6,325 nucleotides of DNA from JBAXHO01 sp037138855 (GTDB taxonomy: Bacteria; Patescibacteriota; Dojkabacteria; B142; OLB20): contig JBAXHO010000086.1 of NCBI GenBank assembly GCA_037138855.1, forward strand, positions 1-6,325, written 5' to 3'. The position numbers were made by a program, and so were the translations under genes. Shown piece by piece: positions 1 through 6,058 of the stretch; the first letter of the stretch is position 1; each line of letters begins with the position of its first letter. The notes below the pieces were generated by a model that was given only the letters and a program-made list of their open reading frames with translations, was not told where the DNA came from and searched no databases.

Positions 1-69
1 ATAATACAGATATTTAGAGATACTAATAACTATATTCAGACTCGTTCTTATTATGCACCTACTCCTTAA
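1..69 (+). CDS. C-terminal end of an unidentified upstream gene (partial)
   Basis: The frame beginning at base 1 stays open for 22 codons and ends in TAA at 67-69. The predicted tail ends in TRSYYAPTP. The other two plus frames are closed early, by a TAG at 15-17 and a TAA at 2-4. The stop lies 24 nt before the next start, the spacing expected of genes in one operon. I do not recognise the tail. In AT-rich DNA an open run of 22 codons can arise by chance, so this is only a moderate call. By context it would be another glycan-biosynthesis gene, but nothing in the sequence proves that. Confidence 0.4.
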   Translation: MIQIFRDTNNYIQTRSYYAPTP

Positions 70-93
70 TTCATTCGGATCATAAGAAAATAG

Positions 94-870
94 ATGAGTT
101 TTGTTTTACAACCTGAATTAAAATCTAACAATAAACCCTGGAAATTTATCCAGAGTTTATTGTTACTAAATAGTAAAAATAATAAAAAACCCAAAATTGC
201 CATATATTCTGCTATTTATGGAAATTATGACGACCTGAAGTATATTCAGCCCAAACAGGATATGCCATGCGATTTTATTATGTTTACTGATAATTCCCAA
301 TTAAAACAAGTAAATCAGAGTACGTGGCAAATAAAAATGTTGAATCTTGATAAGATTGAACATCCAAGAATGCGTGCAAAATATATTAAGCTAAATCCAC
401 ATTTAGTTCTTCCCGATTATGATTACACAATTTGGATTGATGGTAGTGTTGTAATACGTACAGCACGATTTATTAATTATATTTTTGAGAACTTTTCAAA
501 ACGAAAATTAATTGTTTTTAAACATCCCGAAAGAAATTGTGTTTATAAAGAAGCAGAATTTTGTAAAGCTTGGCCTAAATATAAAACTCAGAAAATTACT
601 GAACAGATAGCATATTATCGTTCATTGGGATATCCTAGAGAACACGGTTTATCTGCAGCCACTATAATTTTTCGGGATAATCGAGATAAAGATGTGCATA
701 GATTTGATGAATCTTGGTGGGAAGAAAATCAAAATTGGTCTTACCAGGATCAAATAAGCTTAGAATACCTGATCTGGAAGATGAATTTTCCTGTTGAAAA
801 AATCCTGCTAAATCTTTGGGATAATCCATTAATCATTGTTTATGCCCTGGAGCATAAAAGTGATCAATAA
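94..870 (+). CDS. TOD1/MUCI70 (DUF616) type glycosyltransferase
   Basis: This 258-residue protein has the layout of the TOD1/MUCI70 glycosyltransferase-like family, known from plant cell-wall proteins and from bacterial surface-glycan clusters. Seen in order: YSAIYGNYDDL (residues 38-48) on the first strand, FTDN (64-67), the likely catalytic and metal-site region WIDGS (114-118, with D116), HPERNCVYKEAE (144-155), and SWWEE (207-211) followed by YQDQISLEY (217-225, with D219). There is no signal peptide or clear membrane segment, so it should act in the cytoplasm, using a nucleotide-sugar donor. Donor and acceptor cannot be told. The start is firm at its upstream limit because a TAG stop directly precedes the ATG, and later ATGs would remove the first motif. 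The sequence before the ATG (AAGAAAATAG) holds no good ribosome site. It probably shares a transcript with the gene ending at 69. Confidence 0.85.
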   Translation: MSFVLQPELKSNNKPWKFIQSLLLLNSKNNKKPKIAIYSAIYGNYDDLKYIQPKQDMPCDFIMFTDNSQLKQVNQSTWQIKMLNLDKIEHPRMRAKYIKLNPHLVLPDYDYTIWIDGSVVIRTARFINYIFENFSKRKLIVFKHPERNCVYKEAEFCKAWPKYKTQKITEQIAYYRSLGYPREHGLSAATIIFRDNRDKDVHRFDESWWEENQNWSYQDQISLEYLIWKMNFPVEKILLNLWDNPLIIVYALEHKSDQ

Positions 871-902
871 TATTCCTAACGAAAGTATCTTTTTTAGAAT
901 TT

Positions 903-947
903 ATGTGATAATTTATATTAATCCTGTTAATTTTAAAATAATCACAT
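903..947. repeat. Imperfect inverted repeat before the 951 start codon
   Basis: ATGTGAT (903-909) is the exact reverse complement of ATCACAT (941-947). After one mismatch the pairing continues for four more bases (ATTT with AAAT), leaving a loop of about 21 nt. The right arm ends 3 nt before the ATG at 951, so a folded transcript would present a hairpin at the ribosome landing site. The outer arms look like CRP half-sites (TGTGA and TCACA), but they lie far too far apart for one CRP dimer. It may be regulatory or chance in AT-rich DNA. Confidence 0.3.
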
Positions 948-950
948 CAA

Positions 951-1670
951 ATGATACAAAATTTTTTTTCAAAATTAAAAAATTTCTCAAAATCTACTAA
1001 TAGTATAACCCCAGAATATACTTCTGATTACCAAGAGGGAATTCGACAATTTGCTATTGATGGTGCAAATAAAATAATTCCAATTTTGATTGAAGAATTT
1101 CATCCTGCTTCAGTTCTAGATGTTGGCTGTGGCACAGCTGAATGGGTAGCTAAAGCTGCTTCACTTGGAGTAGAGGATTTTATGGCTATTGACATGGAAT
1201 ATGCTACTGCAACATTAGCAATCCCCAAAGATCATTTTAAGGTGGTTAATTTAAATAATGGGTTCGATTTAAAACGTAAGTTTGATTTAATTCTTAATAT
1301 TGAAGTTGCTGAACATTTACAACCTGAAAATGCTGATAGATTTATTGATAGCTTGGTTAAGCATAGTGATCAAATTCTCTTTAGTGCTGCTTTACCAGTA
1401 AAAAATGAATTTCATGTCAATGAACAATATTGGGAATATTGGATTGAAAAATTTGCGCAACGTGGTTATTTAGTAATTGACATGATTAGACCAAATATTT
1501 GGGATGAACCCAAGGTAGCAGCTGCCTATAAGTCCGACATGTTAGTTTTTCTAAAAGTAAATTTGCCTCGAGCTCAAGAGCTGGCCAAACAATATCCTTT
1601 TAAAAATATTATTCATCCGGAATTATTTGGTTGTGTTATGCAGAAATTTTATAAGGGTAAAACTTTTTAA
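951..1670 (+). CDS. Class I SAM-dependent methyltransferase
   Basis: This 239-residue protein has a Rossmann-type methyltransferase core. Motif I is VLDVGCGTAEW (residues 55-65), which binds SAM. An acidic residue ends the second strand (AIDME, D81). The motif IV region is FDLILNIEVAEHL (111-123), followed by LFSAALP (143-149). The later block HVNEQYWEYW and the IRPNIWDEP segment match a set of small methyltransferases common in glycan clusters. No membrane segment is visible, so it should be cytoplasmic. The likely role is O-methylation of a sugar or a lipid-linked glycan; the acceptor is unknown. An in-frame TAA at 939-941 and the lack of any start in between fix the ATG at 951. No Shine-Dalgarno sequence precedes it. 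Codons 4-7 contain a run of eight T (962-969). The gene is 80 nt after the DUF616 gene and 3 nt before the next methyltransferase, so the two methyltransferases are almost certainly cotranscribed. Confidence 0.88.
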   Translation: MIQNFFSKLKNFSKSTNSITPEYTSDYQEGIRQFAIDGANKIIPILIEEFHPASVLDVGCGTAEWVAKAASLGVEDFMAIDMEYATATLAIPKDHFKVVNLNNGFDLKRKFDLILNIEVAEHLQPENADRFIDSLVKHSDQILFSAALPVKNEFHVNEQYWEYWIEKFAQRGYLVIDMIRPNIWDEPKVAAAYKSDMLVFLKVNLPRAQELAKQYPFKNIIHPELFGCVMQKFYKGKTF

Positions 1671-1673
1671 GTT

Positions 1674-2525
1674 ATGGAATTCAAATTTTTTAATTTTCAA
1701 CCGGAATATACTGCTGAATTAAATTTAAACCATAGTGCCTGGTTAGGGCATTATAGTTTTGGATATGACTTGGTTGTAAATATGAAGCCTCGAATTTTGG
1801 TTGAACTCGGAACATATTATGGGAATTCATTTTTCTCTTTTGCTCAGGCAGTTAAAGATAAAAATTTGGTTACGAAATTAATTGCTGTCGATACATGGCA
1901 AGGTGATAAACATGCCCAGTTCTATGGTGAAGAGGTATTGAAAAGAGTCCAGCTGATAAAGAAAAAATATTTTTCGCAACAAAAAATAGAGCTATTAAAA
2001 ATGACTTTTGATCAAGCTTTGAATTCAGTTGAGAATAATTCTGTAGACATTCTTCATATTGATGGCTTACATACATATGATGCTGTAAAGCACGATTTTG
2101 AGAGTTGGTATCCGAAAATAAGTAAGAATGGTATTATTTTACTTCACGATATTTGTGAGAAAAAAGATGATTTTGGAGTCTATAAATTATGGGATGAATT
2201 GAAGGCTCGTTATCATACTATTCAATTTAATCATTCCAGTGGGCTTGGAATAGTTTTTATGGGTGAAGTAAAACAGTTTAACATGCCATCAAAAAAATTC
2301 TTACAAGCACATTATGAAGTTATGGCACAAATGGTTTTACAGACATATGATCAAATAAAGCTAACTAACGATTTAAGTCAAGAAAATAGTATGTTAAAAA
2401 ACCGTTCGCAGCATTTGGAAGGAGTAATACAAGATCAAAATGTTGCGCTTCGAACTCTAGAAAGAATCCGAAATAATCGTTTTTATAAAATACTAAATGG
2501 GATAAGGCATTTCTTTCTTCACTGA
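1674..2525 (+). CDS. Methyltransf_24/CmcI-like methyltransferase with coiled-coil tail
   Basis: This 283-residue protein joins a methyltransferase domain to a helical tail. The SAM site is VELGTYYGNSFFSF (residues 43-56), an ExGxxxGxS form rather than classic GxGxG, followed by IAVDTWQGD (70-78). HIDGLHTYDAVKHDFESW (128-145) and GIILLHD (153-159) are the signature of Methyltransf_24 and CmcI/TylF-type enzymes; the Asp and His residues there are candidate metal or catalytic ligands. Residues about 227-266 form a likely coiled coil, with Leu at 234, 241 and 248 in heptad register. The protein ends in a basic-aromatic segment, RFYKILNGIRHFF (269-281). The likely role is methylation of a sugar or glycan end in the cytoplasm, with the coiled coil for self-assembly or partner binding. 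The start is 3 nt after the previous stop, and the only AAGG upstream is about 16 nt away, so translational coupling is likely. It faces the next gene's end across 7 nt. Confidence 0.85.
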   Translation: MEFKFFNFQPEYTAELNLNHSAWLGHYSFGYDLVVNMKPRILVELGTYYGNSFFSFAQAVKDKNLVTKLIAVDTWQGDKHAQFYGEEVLKRVQLIKKKYFSQQKIELLKMTFDQALNSVENNSVDILHIDGLHTYDAVKHDFESWYPKISKNGIILLHDICEKKDDFGVYKLWDELKARYHTIQFNHSSGLGIVFMGEVKQFNMPSKKFLQAHYEVMAQMVLQTYDQIKLTNDLSQENSMLKNRSQHLEGVIQDQNVALRTLERIRNNRFYKILNGIRHFFLH

Positions 2526-2538
2526 AGAAATATTATTT
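2514..2538 (+). terminator. Weak hairpin between convergent genes, possible terminator
   Basis: TTTCTTC (2514-2520) pairs with GAAGAAA (2524-2530) around a 3-nt loop, followed by TATTATTT. The left arm overlaps the last codons of the methyltransferase gene. A shifted pairing, ATTTCTT (2509-2515) with AAGAAAT (2525-2531), is also possible. Only two of seven pairs are G-C and the T tract is broken. It is well placed to end the plus-strand transcript before it runs into the convergent gene, but it is a poor match to a strong intrinsic terminator. On the minus strand it has no following T run. Confidence 0.3.
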
Positions 2539-3804
2539 AATGATAGATTTGATGATTGGCAAAATAATTTCTTCCCGATTCTTATGATATTTATTTATAC
2601 TTGACTGATAGGCATTTTCTGATATTGTTTGGTAAAGCGATTTGTCTGACTTTAAGTTTAATATCAAATCAGACCAGTCATTTGCGGAGCCTGCAAGAAA
2701 TCCATTTTCTCCATTCTGGATCGCATTTCGGTATGAATAATTGGGTGATGCTATAGTTGGTACTCTTACAATACCAGCTTCAAAGAATTTTAGTTCTGAT
2801 TTACAATTATTAAATTCGTTATAGACAAGCGGAACAAGATTAATATCAACACTTGCAATTTCTTTTTGTAATTGTAAATAGTTTTTAAGACCAGTTATAG
2901 TTAACTGGTTTATCACTGGTTCAAATTGTCTCGAAATATTTAAGTCACCAACAATTTTCAGTTCAATATCGGGATTATTTTCTAGTAATTTTACAAGCTG
3001 ATTCGCTATTAAATCGAAGTCATTTTGATGTGTGCTGCTCCCACTAAAGTATCCTATTTTAAAGGGTTGGTGATTTATTTTATCAGCATCAATAATTTCT
3101 TTTGAACATAAAACTTGCTCATCATTCAAAAAATTAGGTATCACATAACATGGTTTCCCGGGAAAATGAGCGTTAATGATATTTTGCAAAAACTGATTAG
3201 TAGTAATAAAACCTCCCACTCTCTGCATAATTATTCTATTGAGTAATGTTTTTCCTGCTAGATCAACTAATCGTGGTGTTTCTCGATAATTCAAATGATT
3301 TGCTATTGTTGGTACAGCATCAGGAATAAAAACCAAATCATCAATATCATAAATAACTGGAATTTCTTTCTTAATGGCAAGCCCAATTATATTTTCGATT
3401 TTCTGAGTCCAGAATGTGCGAACCAAAATTACTAAATCAACATTACTAATTATTTCAGAAGTGATTGTTGATAATTCATTTTCGAAAAAGATCTCGGCAT
3501 AATATAATTCAGTTTTATTTAAAATTTGTTGCATATTGTAAGCACGGTAGCGAACTGTAGCATAATCTCGTTCCGGAAAAATATATACAATCTTTTTCTT
3601 TTTCGGGGATTTGCAAATACGATCTAGTTTTTCGCTAGTTGTATAAAGTTCCCAGGGGTATTTATAATTTGCAAGGTTGGCATGCTTATGTGGAATTATT
3701 TTGCCAATTAAAGTTAGACGAAGCTTTTTAATGATCATTGCTATAGTAACCTCTGGGCCATCATTGGCAATATGCTTTTTAAATTTATCACGAAGTGATT
3801 TCAT
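2533..3804 (-). CDS. GT4-type (GT-B fold) glycosyltransferase
   Basis: This 423-residue protein has two Rossmann-like halves, as in GT4 enzymes. The N-terminal half begins at KKIVYIFPERDYATVRYRA (residues 70-88) and contains VILVRTF (125-131) and IPVIYDIDDLVF (148-159). The C-terminal half begins at FKIGYFSGSSTHQNDF (248-263) and holds LKIVGD (282-287). The donor-site region is NNCKSELKFFEAG (332-344), followed by VPTIASP (348-354) and AIQNGENGFLAG (361-372). The SELKFFEAG block stands where retaining GT4 enzymes have their ExxxxxxxE motif; E337 and E342 are the acidic residues there. Residues 1-50 are basic and helical and may help membrane attachment. The donor sugar is unknown. It is the only minus-strand gene here: 7 nt from the convergent methyltransferase and 31 nt from the divergent fusion gene. 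It needs its own promoter, probably overlapping the fusion gene's start. No Shine-Dalgarno sequence is seen before its ATG. Confidence 0.87.
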   Translation of the reverse strand: MKSLRDKFKKHIANDGPEVTIAMIIKKLRLTLIGKIIPHKHANLANYKYPWELYTTSEKLDRICKSPKKKKIVYIFPERDYATVRYRAYNMQQILNKTELYYAEIFFENELSTITSEIISNVDLVILVRTFWTQKIENIIGLAIKKEIPVIYDIDDLVFIPDAVPTIANHLNYRETPRLVDLAGKTLLNRIIMQRVGGFITTNQFLQNIINAHFPGKPCYVIPNFLNDEQVLCSKEIIDADKINHQPFKIGYFSGSSTHQNDFDLIANQLVKLLENNPDIELKIVGDLNISRQFEPVINQLTITGLKNYLQLQKEIASVDINLVPLVYNEFNNCKSELKFFEAGIVRVPTIASPNYSYRNAIQNGENGFLAGSANDWSDLILNLKSDKSLYQTISENAYQSSINKYHKNREEIILPIIKSIIK

Positions 3805-3811
3805 GTATAAT
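3785..3811 (+). promoter_or_regulatory. Candidate promoter for the GT2-GT4 fusion gene
   Basis: A perfect TATAAT lies at 3806-3811, with TTATCA (3785-3790, four of six to TTGACA) upstream at a short 15-nt spacing. Transcription would start near 3818, giving a leader of about 18 nt before the ATG at 3836. The upstream element lies inside the first codons of the minus-strand glycosyltransferase. TATAAT is frequent by chance in DNA this AT-rich, but a promoter must exist nearby because the preceding gene points the other way. Confidence 0.35.
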
Positions 3812-3818
3812 AAATGTT

Positions 3819-3833
3819 GAATTTAATAAATTC
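3819..3833. promoter_or_regulatory. Perfect 15-nt palindrome, possible operator
   Basis: GAATTTAATAAATTC is a perfect inverted repeat, with arms of 7 and one central base. It fills about half of the 31-nt gap between two divergent start codons and ends 2 nt before the ATG at 3836. There it would overlap the start point of the plus promoter candidate and the -10 of the minus one, so a bound dimer could control both genes. It is made mostly of A and T, so chance is a real alternative. Confidence 0.4.
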
Positions 3834-3851
3834 TTATGAGAAAAATTACAA
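3823..3851 (-). promoter_or_regulatory. Candidate promoter for the minus-strand glycosyltransferase
   Basis: On the minus strand, TTGTAA (3851 down to 3846, four of six to TTGACA) is followed after 17 nt by TATTAA (3828 down to 3823, four of six to TATAAT). The start point would be near 3816, leaving a leader of about 11 nt. The upstream hexamer is inside the first codons of the divergent gene and the -10 hexamer falls within the 15-nt palindrome. The matches are weak and the call rests mainly on spacing and need. Confidence 0.25.
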
Positions 3852-6028
3852 TTATTCTTCCAGTCTACAACGGTATTGATTTTGTAAGATCATGTATAAA
3901 TTCTATTATAGCAAATACAGAATCTGGAACATATGAGATTTTAATTATTGACGATTGCAGCACAGAAATTGCATTGCAGGGTTATTTTTCAAGCCTATTG
4001 GATAATAAGTTAATAAAGATCATCCGAAATGAAAATAATCAAGGTTTTGTAGCTTCAGTAAATGTTGGAATGCGAGCTACCACGAATGATGTCATATTGT
4101 TAAATAGTGATACTGAAGTAACCCCTGGATGGTTAGAAAAACTTGAAATTGCTGCATATAGCCAATTAAACATAGCTACTGTTACACCATTATCAAATAA
4201 TGCAACAATTTGTTCAATTCCAAATTTTTGTGAGGATAATACTTTACCGGCTGGATATTCTTTAAATGAATTTAGTGCATTAATTGAGCGGTTTTCTTTA
4301 CGGTTATATCCAGAGATTCCTACTGCAGTAGGATTTTGTATGTATATTAAAAGGGAAGTGCTAAATATAATCGGCTATTTTAACGAACAATTATTTGGGA
4401 AGGGTTACGGAGAAGAAAATGAATTTAGTTTACGTGCTAAACGATTGGGATATATTAACATTCTTGATGATACAACATATATTTTGCATAAAGGTAGTAT
4501 GACTTTTTCTGACTCAGAACGGAAAATTAGAGTTGCAGAGAACGTGAAAAAAGTGGAGAGACTCCATCCTGGATATCAGAAATCAATAGAACAATTTATC
4601 ACAACTAATCCACTTAAACCGATCCACGACAATATTCACTTAAGTTTAAAAATTTTTCGCAAGAAAAACAATATTTTATTTATAAAGAATTATGAGCAAA
4701 CAAAAGGGGGCATTGGAAGCCATGTTACAGCTTTATTGAATAATATTTCTCAGATAAGTATTTTGGTATTGGAGAAGTTACCAATTGGTTTGATTAGACT
4801 TACATTATGGGACGAAGGCAAGGAAATCCATCATTGGACATGGCAAGAGCAAGCTTTTACAAACAATTCATTTTTTAATGCATCTGATGAGTCTTTATTA
4901 CGAAATATTATTCAATATTTTAATGTCAAACTAGTTCATTTTCATCATACACTAGGTTTCTCATTGTCAATCTTGAATATTCCCAAAGAATTTCATGTGC
5001 CCCGTATTATAACTATTCATGATTATTTTTTAATTGATGAACATAATTTTTATGATGGCAGTTTATTGAATAAATATCTTACAATTTTAAAATATCAAGA
5101 AGCTATTGGAACAATGGAGAATGGAGAGCATGTTGATCCTAGATATTTTAGATTGAAATGTGTGCAAAATTATCTTCGGGATTTTGATTTGGTAGTAGTT
5201 CCATCTAAAGCTACAGTTAAAGATGTTGCAGTTTTAAAACTTCCTGAAAATATAAAAGTTCTCCCCCATGGAGCAAATCTTCCCAAATCAATTAAACCAA
5301 TTGATTTTACCAAAAATAAATTAAATGTCGCTTATATTGGGACAACTGCTCTGCATAAGGGATTTGATGATTATGCAACCTTAGCAACCAATTCAGTTTT
5401 AATGCAAGAATATAATTTCTTTCTCATTGGAAGTGTCACAGCAAAATATCAAAATAAGATTAAAAATATTACCGTTAGTGGAGAATACGAGATAGAGCAG
5501 CTACCAAGTTTACTTAGGAAATATGACATTGATCTGGTAATAATTCCTAGTATTTTCCCGGAAACATACTCGTATGTCCTTTCGGAATCCGTTCAAAACA
5601 ATATTCCTGTTCTTGCCAGAGATTTTGCTGCCCTAGGAAGTAGAATAAAATCTGAAAAGCTGGGATTATCATTTTCTGATCTGGATGATTTGATTGATCT
5701 TTTACTAAAGATTTCAAAAGATCGCGAAATAATCAGTAAACAATATGAATCAATCAAATTAATTAAAATTCGAAGTGCTAAAGATATGGCTCAAGACTAT
5801 ATAGAAATTTATAATAAGTTGATGGATAAAAATAAATCTACCATAAACGAATGTAATCAGACTATTACTAGCTTTTTTAATAATAGCTCAAAAGATAATA
5901 GTATATTAAACATTCAGGAAAGTAACTCCAGCGGAGCTTTAAATGAGTTAATCGAGTTTCGAAGTTTTAAACAGGGAATGATTTGGAAATTACTTATGAT
6001 ATATCGTAATTTTAAATCAAAGTTATAA
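3836..6028 (+). CDS. Two-domain glycosyltransferase, GT2 fused to GT4
   Basis: This 730-residue protein fuses two glycosyltransferases. The GT2 (GT-A) domain, residues about 1-245, shows ITIILPVYNG (4-13), IIDDCS (37-42), NSDTEV (90-95, the metal-site motif as D-T-E), AVGFCMYIKREVL (164-176), GYGEENEFSLRA (190-201, the general-base region) and HKGSMTF (218-224). The GT4 (GT-B) domain, about 279-662, shows GGIGSHV (291-297), VHFHHTLGF (367-375), TIHDYF (393-398), VVPSK (454-458), VLPHGAN (475-481), YIGTTALHKGF (500-510) and the retaining-type E-x7-E in PETYSYVLSE (E576 and E584). A low-complexity, Asn/Ser-rich linker (about 664-702) leads to a basic-aromatic tail, MIWKLLMIYRNFK (715-727). The two domains probably add two consecutive sugars to a lipid-linked glycan; the sugars are not known. 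There is no signal peptide or membrane segment. The key residues of both domains appear intact. No Shine-Dalgarno sequence precedes the ATG. The MBOAT gene follows 30 nt later and is probably cotranscribed. Confidence 0.9.
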   Translation: MRKITIILPVYNGIDFVRSCINSIIANTESGTYEILIIDDCSTEIALQGYFSSLLDNKLIKIIRNENNQGFVASVNVGMRATTNDVILLNSDTEVTPGWLEKLEIAAYSQLNIATVTPLSNNATICSIPNFCEDNTLPAGYSLNEFSALIERFSLRLYPEIPTAVGFCMYIKREVLNIIGYFNEQLFGKGYGEENEFSLRAKRLGYINILDDTTYILHKGSMTFSDSERKIRVAENVKKVERLHPGYQKSIEQFITTNPLKPIHDNIHLSLKIFRKKNNILFIKNYEQTKGGIGSHVTALLNNISQISILVLEKLPIGLIRLTLWDEGKEIHHWTWQEQAFTNNSFFNASDESLLRNIIQYFNVKLVHFHHTLGFSLSILNIPKEFHVPRIITIHDYFLIDEHNFYDGSLLNKYLTILKYQEAIGTMENGEHVDPRYFRLKCVQNYLRDFDLVVVPSKATVKDVAVLKLPENIKVLPHGANLPKSIKPIDFTKNKLNVAYIGTTALHKGFDDYATLATNSVLMQEYNFFLIGSVTAKYQNKIKNITVSGEYEIEQLPSLLRKYDIDLVIIPSIFPETYSYVLSESVQNNIPVLARDFAALGSRIKSEKLGLSFSDLDDLIDLLLKISKDREIISKQYESIKLIKIRSAKDMAQDYIEIYNKLMDKNKSTINECNQTITSFFNNSSKDNSILNIQESNSSGALNELIEFRSFKQGMIWKLLMIYRNFKSKL

Positions 6029-6058
6029 TATTTTTTTATTTGTTTTAATTATTTCAAG

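Noticed and set aside
871..900. Possible terminator after the DUF616 glycosyltransferase gene, because of a six-T run at 890-895
   Set aside because: I find no stable stem directly before the T run, and the following genes have the same orientation and function.
903..947. CRP-type operator, because of TGTGA and TCACA
   Set aside because: The half-sites are about 32 nt apart, whereas a CRP dimer needs about 6 nt between them.
1568..1582. Palindromic AGCTCAAGAGCT inside the 951 methyltransferase gene
   Set aside because: It sits in the middle of well-conserved coding sequence and has no partner copy or regulatory context that I can see.
1870..2076. A 68-codon open frame on the minus strand
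   Set aside because: It lies wholly inside the methyltransferase gene at 1674-2525, which has clear family motifs across that stretch. The minus-strand product has no recognisable domain and is an antisense shadow.
6029..6058. Terminator between the GT2-GT4 fusion and the MBOAT gene, because of a T7 run
   Set aside because: No hairpin precedes the run, and the gap is short with both genes on the same strand, which favours readthrough.
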